Of a stretch of 64,000 nucleotides of DNA, positions 28,915 to 39,894 are shown in pieces. The first letter of the stretch is position 1, and each line of letters opens with the position of its first letter. A program made the position numbers and the translations under genes. Location of the stretch: assembly GCA_019635215.1 (NCBI GenBank), contig JAHBZZ010000002.1, forward strand, positions 282,990 through 346,989, written 5' to 3'. The notes under the pieces were generated by a model. That model searched no databases. It saw only the letters and a program-made list of their open reading frames with translations, and was not told the origin of the DNA. The DNA comes from Nitrosomonas sp. (GTDB lineage: Bacteria; Pseudomonadota; Gammaproteobacteria; Burkholderiales; Nitrosomonadaceae).

Positions 28915-29212
28915 ATCTGTTTAGTGCTTCTTTTAAATTGGAAATAAAGATAGTGTATAGCCACTCTTCAAAAACTCAAGATGAATATACAGTAATATGA
29001 ATTCAATTGTGCAATAAAATAAAAATGCTTTTTCTGTTTTTATTGCTCTCTGTTAGACTTACAGATATTGCTGAATCCGACCGTCATCTAATGCAAAAAC
29101 CACAGTCAGTCGTGCTCCACATGACACAAGCCAACAGTAGCCATTCTCATGAATATCAGTAAAAGGAAAACTACCACGAGCGATTATCAGTTTTACTGAT
29201 GACCAAAGAACA
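28915..29212 (-). other. clpX-lon intergenic region
   Basis: A 298-bp stretch, rich in A+T. It holds a perfect 10-bp inverted repeat ATCAGTAAAA/TTTTACTGAT (29155-29164 and 29191-29200) shortly after the clpX stop, and a second weak dyad GCAATAAAA/TTTTATTGC (29011-29019 and 29038-29046). Neither is followed by a T-run on the minus strand. The lon promoter must lie here; no clear heat-shock consensus could be fixed. Confidence 0.4.
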
Positions 29213-30490
29213 TTAACCAGAGGTTTTAGCGACTTTCTGTTGATCTGAATAAATCAAAATTGGCTTGATATCCTCATTTGCTGAATTATAGTCAATCACC
29301 ACTTTGGAGACATTTTCCATTGAGGGCAAATCGTACATAATATCGAGAAGAATCTCTTCCATGATTGAACGCAATCCGCGCGCACCGGTTTTACGTGACA
29401 ATGCCTTCTTGGCGATCGCTCTTAGCGCAGGTTCACGAAACTCCAATTCCACACCGCCTTCCATATTGAACATCTTCCAATATTGCTTGACTAATGCATT
29501 CTTGGGTTCTGTCAAAATTTGGATCAGTGCTTCTTCGTTTAATTCATCCAATGTTGCCACAACCGGCAAGCGGCCGACAAATTCAGGAATCAGACCGAAT
29601 CTCACCAAATCATCCGGCTCAACTCCCTGTAGCACCTTATTGATATCTTTACGGTTACGACTTCTGACGTCCACACCAAAACCAATGCCGCCCTTTTCAG
29701 TGCGAGCCAGAATCACTTTATCAAGACCATCAAACGCACCGCCACAAATAAATAGAATATTGGTGGTATCAACCTGAACAAATTCCTGATTAGGATGCTT
29801 ACGGCCACCTTGCGGTGGAACCATCGCTATCGTACCCTCTATCAATTTCAATAACGCCTGCTGAACACCCTCACCGGATACATCACGTGTAATCGAAGGA
29901 TTATCCGATTTACGTGATATCTTATCGATTTCATCGATATAAACGATACCGCGCTGTGCTTTCTCAGCATCATAATTACATTTTTGCAACAGCTTTTGAA
30001 TAATATTCTCGACATCTTCACCGACATAACCCGCTTCAGTCAGCGCAGTTGCGTCCGCCATAATAAAAGGTACATCCAAAAGGCGTGCGAGCGTTTGAGC
30101 AAGCAATGTTTTACCGGATCCTGTTGGGCCAATTAACAGAATATTACTTTTGGATAATTCGATGTCGTCGCTATCAACTCCTTTCGTCAGATTCTTCAAA
30201 CGCTTGTAATGATTATAAACAGCAACAGACAAGATCTTTTTGGCTGATTCCTGACCAATAACATATTGGTTTAATGTCTGGCAAATTTCATGCGGAACCG
30301 GCAGACTGGATTTAACCAGTTTGGTCGCTTCATCCCCCTGCATTTCTTCACGAATAATATCATTACAAAGCTCAATACACTCGTCACAAATAAAAACCGA
30401 AGGGCCGGCAATCAATTTCCTGACTTCGTGCTGGCTCTTACCGCAAAAAGAACAATAAAGCAGTTTCTCGCTATTCGTTTTCTCTGGCAT
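29213..30490 (-). CDS. clpX: ATP-dependent Clp protease ATP-binding subunit ClpX
   Basis: AAA+ unfoldase, 425 residues, that feeds substrates to ClpP. The N-terminal zinc-binding domain has two Cys pairs (CSFCGK near 13 and CDECIELC near 35). The AAA+ module shows Walker [12 protein letters not shown] near 120, Walker [10 protein letters not shown] near 184, and the RKH pore loop in [10 protein letters not shown] near 229. It follows clpP by 111 bp and precedes lon. Sequence and context are canonical. Confidence 0.97.
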   Translation of the reverse strand: MPEKTNSEKLLYCSFCGKSQHEVRKLIAGPSVFICDECIELCNDIIREEMQGDEATKLVKSSLPVPHEICQTLNQYVIGQESAKKILSVAVYNHYKRLKNLTKGVDSDDIELSKSNILLIGPTGSGKTLLAQTLARLLDVPFIMADATALTEAGYVGEDVENIIQKLLQKCNYDAEKAQRGIVYIDEIDKISRKSDNPSITRDVSGEGVQQALLKLIEGTIAMVPPQGGRKHPNQEFVQVDTTNILFICGGAFDGLDKVILARTEKGGIGFGVDVRSRNRKDINKVLQGVEPDDLVRFGLIPEFVGRLPVVATLDELNEEALIQILTEPKNALVKQYWKMFNMEGGVELEFREPALRAIAKKALSRKTGARGLRSIMEEILLDIMYDLPSMENVSKVVIDYNSANEDIKPILIYSDQQKVAKTSG

Positions 30491-30601
30491 ATAATCTATC
30501 CTAGCAACATCCAGCTAATGACATTAGTTAAAAATAGTGCCTTTTCTATATCGTGATGCATTATGGTACAGCTTGACACCTACATTCTTTTCGCTACTAC
30601 T

Positions 30602-31249
30602 TTAATTTTTATCTGTTGTAACATCCCGATGTCTTAGGACGGCATCAACCAATCCATACTTAACAGACTCTTCCGCACTCATAAAATTATCCCGATCCGT
30701 ATCTTTCTCTATTTCAGACACAGGCTGTTCGGTATGATACGCCATAATCTCATTGAGTCTTGATTTCAAATAAAGGATTTCTCTAGCATGAATTTCTATA
30801 TCCGAAGCTTGACCTTGAAATCCTCCAAGCGGCTGGTGGATCATGACACGTGAATTCGGCAAACAATAGCGCTTTCCTTTGGCTCCCGCTGTCAGTAATA
30901 ACGCCCCCATACTCGCAGCCTGCCCAATGCATAGTGTACTGATATCAGGCTTAATGTATTGCATCGTGTCATAAATAGCAAGTCCGGCTGAAACCATACC
31001 TCCAGGAGAATTAATATATAAATGAATATCTTTCTCTGCATTCTCGGATTCAAGGAACAACAGCTGCGCTACAACAAGATTTGCACTGGCTTCGTTAACA
31101 GGCCCAACCAAGAAAACAACACGTTCTTTTAATAGCCGTGAATAAATGTCGTAAGCACGCTCACCACGGCCACTCGTTTCAATGACCATTGGAATGAGCC
31201 CGAGACTTCTTGGTTCCATTCTATCGCGCGAATCAAATTCAAACTTCAT
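30602..31249 (-). CDS. clpP: ATP-dependent Clp protease proteolytic subunit ClpP
   Basis: Serine peptidase of 215 residues that forms the tetradecameric ClpP barrel. The catalytic Ser lies in [11 protein letters not shown] near 106, the His in MIHQPLGG near 131, and the Asp further downstream near 180. It begins 1 bp after the trigger factor stop, which points to a common transcript and probable translational coupling. Confidence 0.97.
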   Translation of the reverse strand: MKFEFDSRDRMEPRSLGLIPMVIETSGRGERAYDIYSRLLKERVVFLVGPVNEASANLVVAQLLFLESENAEKDIHLYINSPGGMVSAGLAIYDTMQYIKPDISTLCIGQAASMGALLLTAGAKGKRYCLPNSRVMIHQPLGGFQGQASDIEIHAREILYLKSRLNEIMAYHTEQPVSEIEKDTDRDNFMSAEESVKYGLVDAVLRHRDVTTDKN

Positions 31250-31250
31250 A

Positions 31251-32564
31251 TCAGGCGATTCCCATCAATTCATCAAAAGTCACAGGCTTTTCGATCACAT
31301 TCACCTGTCCCAGCACCCATTGAACCACATTCTCCTCCAATGCGAGCGACTCCGCATCCTTCAATCGCTCCTCAGAAGAGTAATGCCACCGAATAACCTC
31401 TTCCGGATTGTCATACGCCTGAGCAGCTTCTTCAATCACACTGCGCACCTGCCCCGGCGTAGCTTTCAAACGATGCACTGTCATTAATTCGGCTAAAATA
31501 AGTCCCAGCTTGATGCGATGCTCCGCTTTTTCCTTGAATAAATCGGGTTTTAATTGCATTTCACCAGCGTTCGGATTTCTTATCGCCAAATCTTTTCGCG
31601 CACTCTCCATCAACCGCGCTATTTCCTGATTCACCAGCACATTGGGCGCATCAATAGGATTGACGTCTATTAAACAACGCATCACCTGCGTTTTAATTTT
31701 ACTTTTGATTTGCCTCACCACTTCACGTTCAAGATCATAGCGTATTGCATCACGCATTTTATCCACATCACCATCGACAATACCCAACAATTGGGCAAAA
31801 TCATTGTTAACTTCCGGAAGCACAGGCAGCTCCACTGACTTCAACTTAACTGAAAAAGTCACTGTTCTTCCAGCCACATCCTTTCCGTGATAATCATCAG
31901 GAAAAGTAACTTCAAAAGATTTCTCCTCGTCAAGATACATACCAACAAGTGCATCTTCGAAATCTTGCATATACTGGCCTTTCCCCACAACCAGGAAAAT
32001 ATCGCTTGCCTGCCCCCCTTCGAAACTCTTTCCATCCAGCATGCCGCGATAATCGATCTTAACGCGATCCCCTTCCGTAACTGCCCGATTAACCGTCTGG
32101 TATTGCATATGCTGTTTGCGTATCATCTCAATGGTCTTATCAACATCACCAGAGCCGACTTCTGTTATGGGTTTTTCTACATTTATCTGCCCGAGATCAC
32201 CAAGAGTGATTTGCGGAAAAACTTCAAACTTGGCGTTGAATATTAATTCAGTCGAACTTTCTTTATCGCTGCTATCCTGCTTAACTTCGTAGCTTGGATA
32301 ACCCACAACCTGCAAATCATACTTTTTGACAGCTTCGGCAAACTCATGTTGCAGTGCGTCCCCGACAGCCTCTTGCTGTACCTGCACGCCGTATTTTTGC
32401 GAAACCAATTTAAAGGGAACTTTTCCAGGGCGGAACCCGTGCATTTTGGTTTTTTTTGCCAACTCCTTCAGACGCTTGTCAACTTCACCCTGAATCTGGT
32501 CCTGAGAAATTGAGATTTCTATACGACGCTCCAATGCACCGAGATTTTCTACATTTGATTGCAT
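31251..32564 (-). CDS. tig: trigger factor
   Basis: Ribosome-bound chaperone and peptidyl-prolyl isomerase, 437 residues. The N-terminal ribosome-binding domain contains the [11 protein letters not shown] signature near residue 45; the FKBP-type domain starts near 160 ([20 protein letters not shown]); the rest is the helical chaperone domain. It is first of the tig-clpP-clpX-lon series. An A+T-rich region of 158 bp separates it from tRNA-Leu and should contain its promoter. Confidence 0.96.
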   Translation of the reverse strand: MQSNVENLGALERRIEISISQDQIQGEVDKRLKELAKKTKMHGFRPGKVPFKLVSQKYGVQVQQEAVGDALQHEFAEAVKKYDLQVVGYPSYEVKQDSSDKESSTELIFNAKFEVFPQITLGDLGQINVEKPITEVGSGDVDKTIEMIRKQHMQYQTVNRAVTEGDRVKIDYRGMLDGKSFEGGQASDIFLVVGKGQYMQDFEDALVGMYLDEEKSFEVTFPDDYHGKDVAGRTVTFSVKLKSVELPVLPEVNNDFAQLLGIVDGDVDKMRDAIRYDLEREVVRQIKSKIKTQVMRCLIDVNPIDAPNVLVNQEIARLMESARKDLAIRNPNAGEMQLKPDLFKEKAEHRIKLGLILAELMTVHRLKATPGQVRSVIEEAAQAYDNPEEVIRWHYSSEERLKDAESLALEENVVQWVLGQVNVIEKPVTFDELMGIA

Positions 32565-32722
32565 TAAATTTCCTGATTATCCTGAATAAATCACAATTTA
32601 AAAAAACGAATAAACGAGATCAAATTAATTTTTAATATGTATAACTAATAACTATATTTCTTAAACCAATGAATAAATTATATTTTATTCTAATATGTAT
32701 GAGACTTTTTCACGAGCCTCGC

Positions 32723-32807
<85 letters not shown>

Positions 32808-32877
32808 AATATCAATGTGAGACACAACCCATCTTTCACAATCGGATGATTATACCTTGTTATTCCATTATAAGCAC

Positions 32878-33636
32878 TTAGGCTACCGTCTGGCATGCAA
32901 CGATCTCTCCATTGATATTTTTACTGTCCGGCCCCATGAGAAACAAATATACCGGCGTCAGATCATCGGGTTGCGGCAGTGTTTTTTTTACTTCACCGGG
33001 ATGCGTTTTAACACGCTGTGGGGTATTCACTATTCCAGGTATGAGTCCATTAATACGTAAATCGGGTAATTTACGCCATTCATCCGCCTGTATCTTAACC
33101 AGCGCTTCGACTCCCGCTTTAGCAATCGAAAAACCACCCCAGTAAGCGGTTGGATTATGGCCTTGGGTACTTGCTGTCATAATAACACTGGCATCCGGCG
33201 CGGCTTTTAATAAAGGCAGACAAGCTTTTGTGATTGCAAATGGCGCCATCAGATTAATCTTTAACAGAATTTGCCACTGATCAATGGTTTGCAATTCCAA
33301 CGGACTCGGCCCATAAAGAAATGCGGCATTATGCAATATACCGTCCAAACGCCCCAATTGCTGCGCAATCGCTGAAGCAAGTACAAAACAATCCTCTTCG
33401 GTTACTTTCTCCAAATCCAAAGGATAAATAACAGCCCGTTGCTTACCGAGTGCTTCGATTTCATCATAAACCTTTTCCAGTTTCTCAACTTTACGGCCAT
33501 GAAGAATAACTACAGCACCGTGTTTCGCATAAGCCAACGCGGCCGAACGCCCCAATCCCTGGCCGGAGCCTGTCACAAGAATCACGCGATCTTTAAGCAA
33601 ATCCTCGGAAGGTGAATAATCATTGTAGGTATTCAT
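32878..33636 (-). CDS. short-chain dehydrogenase/reductase (YciK-like) with substituted catalytic tyrosine
   Basis: A 252-residue classical SDR with an N-terminal NAD(P)-binding fold (VTGSGQGLGRSAALAY near residue 20), NAAF in the HNAAFLYG segment near 100 and an IPGIVNT segment near 208, resembling the YciK family. The position where the catalytic Tyr of the Y-x3-K motif should stand is Phe169 (GGFSIAK, Lys173), with codon TTT at 33130-33132. That change would normally abolish or alter dehydrogenase activity. It may be a non-catalytic or altered-function homologue, or a sequencing error (TAT to TTT is one base). Confidence 0.85.
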   Translation of the reverse strand: MNTYNDYSPSEDLLKDRVILVTGSGQGLGRSAALAYAKHGAVVILHGRKVEKLEKVYDEIEALGKQRAVIYPLDLEKVTEEDCFVLASAIAQQLGRLDGILHNAAFLYGPSPLELQTIDQWQILLKINLMAPFAITKACLPLLKAAPDASVIMTASTQGHNPTAYWGGFSIAKAGVEALVKIQADEWRKLPDLRINGLIPGIVNTPQRVKTHPGEVKKTLPQPDDLTPVYLFLMGPDSKNINGEIVACQTVA

Positions 33637-33717
33637 AAATCAGACTGTATCACGTATTGATTCATAACCAAAAAGAATAACAGGAGCACTATCTGGACGA
33701 CTGTCAAGTTCCACCTT

Positions 33718-33753
33718 AAAAAAAAGCAACAACCCTCCAAAAGGGTTGTTGCT
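33718..33753 (-). terminator. intrinsic terminator of groES-groEL
   Basis: On the minus strand a perfect 11-bp stem AGCAACAACCC/GGGTTGTTGCT (33743-33753 with 33725-33735, 7-nt loop) is followed by a run of eight T (33718-33725). It lies about 60 nt beyond the groEL stop codon. Confidence 0.92.
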
Positions 33754-33811
33754 CGACAAACACCAGATAACCGGGTGCTATTTCAACACAACTGGCGCCT
33801 ATGGATATACC

Positions 33812-35479
<1,668 letters not shown>

Positions 35480-35528
35480 TTACACGATTGTTTAGCAAGC
35501 TCGTTGTTTCGGTTAATTTAAACTCTCA

Positions 35529-35819
35529 TTAACCTTCAATCACACCCATAATATCTTCTTCACGCATCACTAAAAGTTCTTCGCCTTCAACTTTGACTGT
35601 TTGACCTGAATACTTGCCGAACAATACTCTATCGCCCACCTTTACTTCCAATGCGCGCACACTGCCATCGTCAGCAACCTTACCTTTACCCACAGCGAGT
35701 ATTTCTCCCTGATCGGGTTTTTCGGTGGCACTGTCTGGAATCACGATACCAGACGCTGTCTTACGCTCCTCTTCCAGTCGTTTGACGATCACACGATCAT
35801 GCAATGGACGAATTTTCAT
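35529..35819 (-). CDS. groES: co-chaperonin GroES
   Basis: 10-kDa co-chaperonin, 96 residues, lid of the GroEL chamber. The [14 protein letters not shown] start, the mobile loop near residues 17-32 ([10 protein letters not shown]) and the [11 protein letters not shown] segment near 62 are canonical. It is the first gene of groESL, with a regular ribosome-binding site and a CIRCE element about 110 bp upstream. Confidence 0.98.
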   Translation of the reverse strand: MKIRPLHDRVIVKRLEEERKTASGIVIPDSATEKPDQGEILAVGKGKVADDGSVRALEVKVGDRVLFGKYSGQTVKVEGEELLVMREEDIMGVIEG

Positions 35820-35926
35820 GCTTGTATCTCCTATTAAAATTTATCGCTGAAAACTAATAAAACAATCCTTCATCCTTTTGATAAGTTATGCTAATAAAAT
35901 TCAGGAATAAATCCATGATGAAATCA

Positions 35927-35984
35927 TTAGCACTCAACCTCAAAGAGTGCTGATGATAATAAGGATAATGTCTGTAAATTTCAA
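35927..35984 (-). promoter_or_regulatory. groES promoter with CIRCE operator
   Basis: TTAGCACTC-N9-GAGTGCTGA at 35927-35953 is a near-perfect CIRCE element (one mismatch), the binding site of the HrcA repressor. On the minus strand, TTGAAA (35979-35984) and TATTAT (35956-35961) with a 17-nt spacer form a sigma70-type promoter just upstream of it. A CTTGAAA string overlapping the -35 could add sigma32 recognition, but no sigma32-type -10 is seen. HrcA control of groESL is therefore likely; hrcA itself is not in the window. Confidence 0.88.
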
Positions 35985-36611
35985 GACCACATCATATAAA
36001 AATTTTACGCGTTGTAAGCGGGGAGATAAAACCGGAATTTTTACGGGAGCAAAACGGAATTAAATTTCCGATGGGAAACAAATCATTTGCAATATATGGA
36101 CAAAAGAGCCTACACAATTTAACGTCAACCCATTCCACCATGTCGTGGAACTAAACAGATCGTTCAAGCAACTACCATGGCATTTATGCTTGGTAATTAA
36201 TATCCGAAAAAACTGGGTATCCACATCTCAGTGTATAAGACATTTCTGTATTTTTACTATACCCGCATTAATTAAGTGGTTAATTAATATAACGTTTATC
36301 CACGTTGACACTAATGAAAATAACATGATAAACGGTTATTGTAGTACTTCATTTAGTTAATCGATAGGAGGAGCCTACGACATCAAAGTAAAAGTACCTA
36401 ATGTCTATGTCTGTATAGAGCAGCATTGGTTACTGTCACTGTAATCAGGGAGCCATAGCAATTTAGTCATGTTTTTATCCCGCGACAATTTGTCGCATTG
36501 TAAAGACAGATGACATGTGTCAGTCTCATTGATGCTGCATAAATTAAAAGGTTCATATGCATTGATGTATGCAAGTGCATAAGAACTTTCTCCCCAAAAA
36601 AGGAAAAAAAT
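35985..36611. other. intergenic region upstream of the subtilase gene
   Basis: About 630 bp with no credible gene. It carries a perfect 7-1-7 palindrome GCGACAA-T-TTGTCGC at 36482-36496 and, shortly after, a TGACA-TG-TGTCA dyad near 36512-36523. Both lie about 90-130 bp before the ATG at 36612 and are candidate operators. An isolated AGGAGG-like string near 36367 has no following start codon. The final AAGGA at 36599-36603 is a good ribosome-binding site for the ATG at 36612. Confidence 0.45.
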
Positions 36612-36665
36612 ATGAATAAGAAATCAGCAGCAAACAACAAACAACAAACAACAATCAACAAGTGA
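36612..36665 (+). other. ribosome-bound ATG out of frame with the subtilase gene
   Basis: An ATG at 36612 stands about 8 nt after an AAGGA ribosome-binding site and encodes MNKKSAANNKQQTTINK before a TGA at 36663-36665. The downstream subtilase frame is shifted by one base and has no ATG of its own. If one 7-nt repeat unit (36631-36658) were absent, the ATG would read straight into the protease frame and give a normal signal peptide. This suggests that the start belongs to the protease gene and is at present in the off phase. Confidence 0.65.
36631..36658 (+). repeat. heptanucleotide tandem repeat (CAAACAA)3 plus CAATCAA
   Basis: Three perfect copies of CAAACAA at 36631-36637, 36638-36644 and 36645-36651 are followed by a one-mismatch copy CAATCAA at 36652-36658. 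The tract lies six codons after the ATG of the subtilase gene. Because seven is not a multiple of three, gain or loss of one unit shifts the reading frame. Simple repeats of this kind at the 5' end of genes for surface or secreted proteins are a classical basis of phase variation. Confidence 0.85.
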
Positions 36666-36714
36666 GAAGTTTGCAAATAGACTGCAACATTTTTCCTCCG
36701 TTACTCTAGTCCTG

Positions 36715-38820
36715 TTGTCGTTACTACTACTGGTCGGCACTTCTGCCGTTCGAGCTGCACAATATTTCACTGATGAATTATCCCTGATGCTTGATTCAGC
36801 CCGTTCGAAGGGTGTCGTTCGTGTCATGGTCACGCTGGATGATACCGTGTCGATCGAAAAAATGAGCGATCTGGACTCGATCAAACCAAGCTTGGAGATA
36901 AAAGCGCAACAATTGCTTGATGTACTTGGCAATGATGTATTCTCGTATCCGGTCTGGAACAATAGAGTTGGACAGATAGGCGTTTATGTCAATGAGAATG
37001 GGCTAGAAAAACTCAAAATGAGTGAAAAAGCTATCAGTATCCAGCCTGATAGAACTCACTTATTCCGCATACGTGTATTCGATGAGGACGGCAGCGTGGA
37101 TAAGGTTGAAGACAGTCTCTCGCAAAATGGTTTTGCCGAGGTTGAGTTGATATTGAATATCGAAGGTATAGAGTATGATCTAGACCAGGGGAATGATACC
37201 ATCATTCGTGATCAAGCACGTTTAGGGGAACTTGTAGCAGAAAAATTGCAAAAGTTGCAGAATCAGCCGGTTGGTCACGAGCTGACTAATATCTCAATCG
37301 ATTCTGCTTTACCTAAGGCTCACGCACATATCGACCGCCGCACTTTTTACGCCTTGCTTGAAAGTGAGGAAGTACGGGCTATTCGCCCTGTCGGTTTTCA
37401 GGATACCCGGAAAGCCCAATGGCCAGAAGAAGTGTTGGAAGAAGCAAAGGAGTATGGTGATGCAGAAATTCTGATTTCACTGCGAGGTGGTGAACTTTAT
37501 ACCTCAAAGACAGGTTACATGGCCGAGAGTGCCGTACGAGCACAAGCCGAAGCCCATCAACGTACATTCGAAGATATTCTTGCCGCGATCGGTTCTCCCA
37601 GGGTGGAAGCAAGTGCATCGACCTCGGCTGAACTTGGTTATTTCAATGCCAAACTCAATTACAATGAACTGGCGCAACTCTATACATATGCCGATCCCAG
37701 AATTTTAAGTGTGGAATTGAATAAAGTAGTCGCCCGGACAACATTGACCAACAGTACCAGCGCACTGAATATGGCGTCTGCATGGGGTGCAGGATATCGT
37801 GCGGCAGGCCAATATATTGTTGTGATAGATAATGGCGTACGAAAAACCCATGCAATGTTTAACCCTGGAGGCGTCAGCAAGATCAGCCATGAAGCCTGCT
37901 ATGGTACAGATCATACACCTTCAGGTTTGATGTCAATATGTCCCAATAAAGACTCTAATGGTGATAGCCCTTTTAATCAACTAAACGCTAGCATGTATCT
38001 GACTAATACTACTGTCTGCAATGCATTGCAGAGCGCAGGAATAGATAACTGTTCGCATGGTTCCCATGTAGCAGGCATCGCGTTAGGTCATCAAAGCCCG
38101 AATATCAGCCCATCTAATTTACAGGGAATAGCACCGGATGCGTTTTTGATACCAGTTCAGGTTTTTTCTTATAAACAGACCACTCCCTATAATGCTGGTG
38201 TATTCAATGTAGATATACTGGCTGCATTAAATGCCGCTAATGGAGCTATTACATCAGGGATCAATCCGTTCACCATCAACATAAGTCTGGGAGGTTTTGG
38301 ATTAGTCAGTAACAGTGCTCATGCTAGCTGTACTTATTATGCAAGTACTGTTGCAAACCTGATTTCCAAAGGTGTTCCAGTTGTTGCAGCAACCGGTAAC
38401 GATGGGAGCAAGACTCAAATAGATTCGCCGGCATGCGCGGCCGGTATAATCAAGGTAAGTTCTGTCAGTAATGATACATCAGCAACGACACTCTCCCTTT
38501 TTGCCAATATTGCCAGTCAGTCGTCATTCTCCGGTCCATTCCTGCTGGCACCCGGAGGTCAAACTAATTCATCGGGTGGTGTCGTCAACAGTGTAACTTC
38601 TGCTCATCGCACTTCGAATACAGCAACTACAGCTTTGCCCGGTACTTCAATGGCTGCTCCACATGTAGCTGGATTTTACGCTCTTGTTAAATCAGCCTCA
38701 CCGACATCTTCCGTCGCAGATGTGACTGCGTGGATTATGAGTACAGGCAGTATACCGGTGACAATCAGTTTGCCCGGTGGCAATCAAACCTTCCGCCGCA
38801 TTCATTCCCCCGCTTTCTAA
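36715..38820 (+). CDS. secreted subtilisin-like (S8) serine protease
   Basis: At least 701 residues in this frame from the first possible codon, TTG 36715. The frame is open upstream to 36616 and encodes the rest of a signal peptide (NRLQHFSSVTLVLLSLLLLV, cleavage after VRA), so the natural start is probably the ATG at 36612 in another repeat phase. The catalytic triad is complete: Asp372 (VVIDNGV), His448 (SHGSHVAG) and Ser645 (GTSMAAPHVAG), numbered from TTG. About 340 residues before the catalytic domain appear to be three related ~95-residue units resembling I9 prodomains. It is followed 21 bp later by a secreted protein gene, likely co-transcribed. Confidence 0.85.
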   Translation: MSLLLLVGTSAVRAAQYFTDELSLMLDSARSKGVVRVMVTLDDTVSIEKMSDLDSIKPSLEIKAQQLLDVLGNDVFSYPVWNNRVGQIGVYVNENGLEKLKMSEKAISIQPDRTHLFRIRVFDEDGSVDKVEDSLSQNGFAEVELILNIEGIEYDLDQGNDTIIRDQARLGELVAEKLQKLQNQPVGHELTNISIDSALPKAHAHIDRRTFYALLESEEVRAIRPVGFQDTRKAQWPEEVLEEAKEYGDAEILISLRGGELYTSKTGYMAESAVRAQAEAHQRTFEDILAAIGSPRVEASASTSAELGYFNAKLNYNELAQLYTYADPRILSVELNKVVARTTLTNSTSALNMASAWGAGYRAAGQYIVVIDNGVRKTHAMFNPGGVSKISHEACYGTDHTPSGLMSICPNKDSNGDSPFNQLNASMYLTNTTVCNALQSAGIDNCSHGSHVAGIALGHQSPNISPSNLQGIAPDAFLIPVQVFSYKQTTPYNAGVFNVDILAALNAANGAITSGINPFTINISLGGFGLVSNSAHASCTYYASTVANLISKGVPVVAATGNDGSKTQIDSPACAAGIIKVSSVSNDTSATTLSLFANIASQSSFSGPFLLAPGGQTNSSGGVVNSVTSAHRTSNTATTALPGTSMAAPHVAGFYALVKSASPTSSVADVTAWIMSTGSIPVTISLPGGNQTFRRIHSPAF

Positions 38821-38841
38821 TTTTAAAAAAGGAGTCATCAT

Positions 38842-39567
38842 ATGAATACCCTGAAACGAAAACTCATACTTGGTATCGGTATAGTCATGCTGAGCCAGCC
38901 GGTTTATGCCGTGGATACGGATGAGCAGGACCAACCGGAACACAGAATACCGGTGACTGAGCCGACCGAGATTTGTTTCTTTCAAACAGTGAAGATCGGT
39001 GATCTCGATAATATGACCTTACAACATTTTATTACTGTTCCATCCGAACACCACGGCAAACACGGTATGGTTTTCGTCGGTGCTCGCTTCAAAAGTCAAC
39101 CGGACATTACCCTACTGACGTTCGGTGGTAACGTATGGAAAGACGCTCGCGGCGATGACGACTATCCGGGGCCTTTACCATACAGTAATGAATTTATTCT
39201 AAAGCCGGTTATTCCGATCACCATATTCAGCAAACCAATCAATCTGGAGCCCTTTAGTGAAGAGGGTGAAATCTGGGTAGGATATGGCTTGTACGAGCCA
39301 CAGGGAATACAGAAATTCAACGAATCCCGGCAGTCAGCCTATGACGAGATGATCGCCAGTGACCGGTACCTTAAAATCTGGACAGCCGGGGAATGGCCGG
39401 ATCACTTCGTTAACAATAGTGTGGAAATTTGCGTGAATGTCAATGAAGTGATCGAACGCAGACCTATAATGGGAGGAAGAAATGTCCCCTGTACCGAAGG
39501 TTGCGAGGACGATATCCGGATCGGACGCATCCTTAGCGAGAAGGACGCCTCAGCAGCAACCGAATAG
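38842..39567 (+). CDS. secreted protein of unknown function downstream of the subtilase
   Basis: I do not recognise this 241-residue protein. It starts MNTLKRKLILGIGIVML with a signal peptide ending near VYA (residue 25) and follows an AAAGGAG ribosome-binding site. The mature part is acidic and has few cysteines: one near the start (EICFFQTVKIGD), one in VEICVNVNE and two close to the C terminus (PCTEGCEDD). Two bonds are possible. The 21-bp spacing to the subtilase stop argues for one operon, so it may be a substrate, inhibitor or partner of the protease; that is inference. Confidence 0.75.
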   Translation: MNTLKRKLILGIGIVMLSQPVYAVDTDEQDQPEHRIPVTEPTEICFFQTVKIGDLDNMTLQHFITVPSEHHGKHGMVFVGARFKSQPDITLLTFGGNVWKDARGDDDYPGPLPYSNEFILKPVIPITIFSKPINLEPFSEEGEIWVGYGLYEPQGIQKFNESRQSAYDEMIASDRYLKIWTAGEWPDHFVNNSVEICVNVNEVIERRPIMGGRNVPCTEGCEDDIRIGRILSEKDASAATE

Positions 39568-39592
39568 CTATTGATATTTCCTGCCATGAATG

Positions 39593-39628
39593 CGGTCATG
39601 CGACACAAATTACTGTGTCGCATGACCG
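39593..39628. repeat. 15-bp perfect inverted repeat with GCGACA cores
   Basis: CGGTCATGCGACACA and its reverse complement are separated by only six bases (arms 39593-39607 and 39614-39628), forming a very stable hairpin 26 bp after the secreted-protein gene. No T-tract follows on either strand, so a standard intrinsic terminator is unlikely. It may end the protease operon in another way, be a transposon end, or be an operator: the GCGACA...TGTCGC core recurs in the palindrome at 36482-36496. Confidence 0.7.
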
Positions 39629-39851
39629 ACACTATACCGAAAAAACAGAGTTCTACAGAAATCTCCTTCTGGAAGCAGGAATTAAAAAGCGCAAGCGCCG
39701 CAGCAAGTTGAATTTATCGGAATGGATGACCTTGACCGTTTTGTTCCATCAGTTGCGCTTTCGCCAGTTCAAGAGTTTCTGCCTGGTTTACGTGTGTCAC
39801 CACTTACAAATTGAGTTTCCAAAGCTGGAAAGTGGTTCAATTGCAATTTGA
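39615..39851 (+). pseudogene. IS982-family transposase, N-terminal remnant
   Basis: An open stretch of 78 codons whose middle (RKRRSKLNLSEWMTLTVLF, then HQLRFRQFKSF and YVCHHLQIEFPKL) matches the N-terminal part of IS982-type transposases. The catalytic DDE part is missing and the reading frame ends in unrelated residues, so the copy is dead. Its apparent GTG start lies inside the 39593-39628 hairpin and is not a real start. It begins the IS pile-up behind the protease operon. Confidence 0.7.
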
Positions 39852-39894
39852 CCATTATCAGTCAGCAAGAAAATTTCACTTTTGTATCATTTTC

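Noticed and set aside
29011-29046. A+T-rich dyad before lon considered as a clpX terminator
   Set aside because: The stem has only two G-C pairs per arm and lies about 170 bp after clpX, so termination there is unlikely.
36145-36360. 71-codon frame upstream of the subtilase
   Set aside because: Random-looking composition, no ribosome-binding site, overlaps probable control sequences.
36631-36658. Short direct repeats considered as a CRISPR-like array
   Set aside because: Units of seven bases without spacers are a simple tandem repeat, not a CRISPR array; no cas genes are present in the window.
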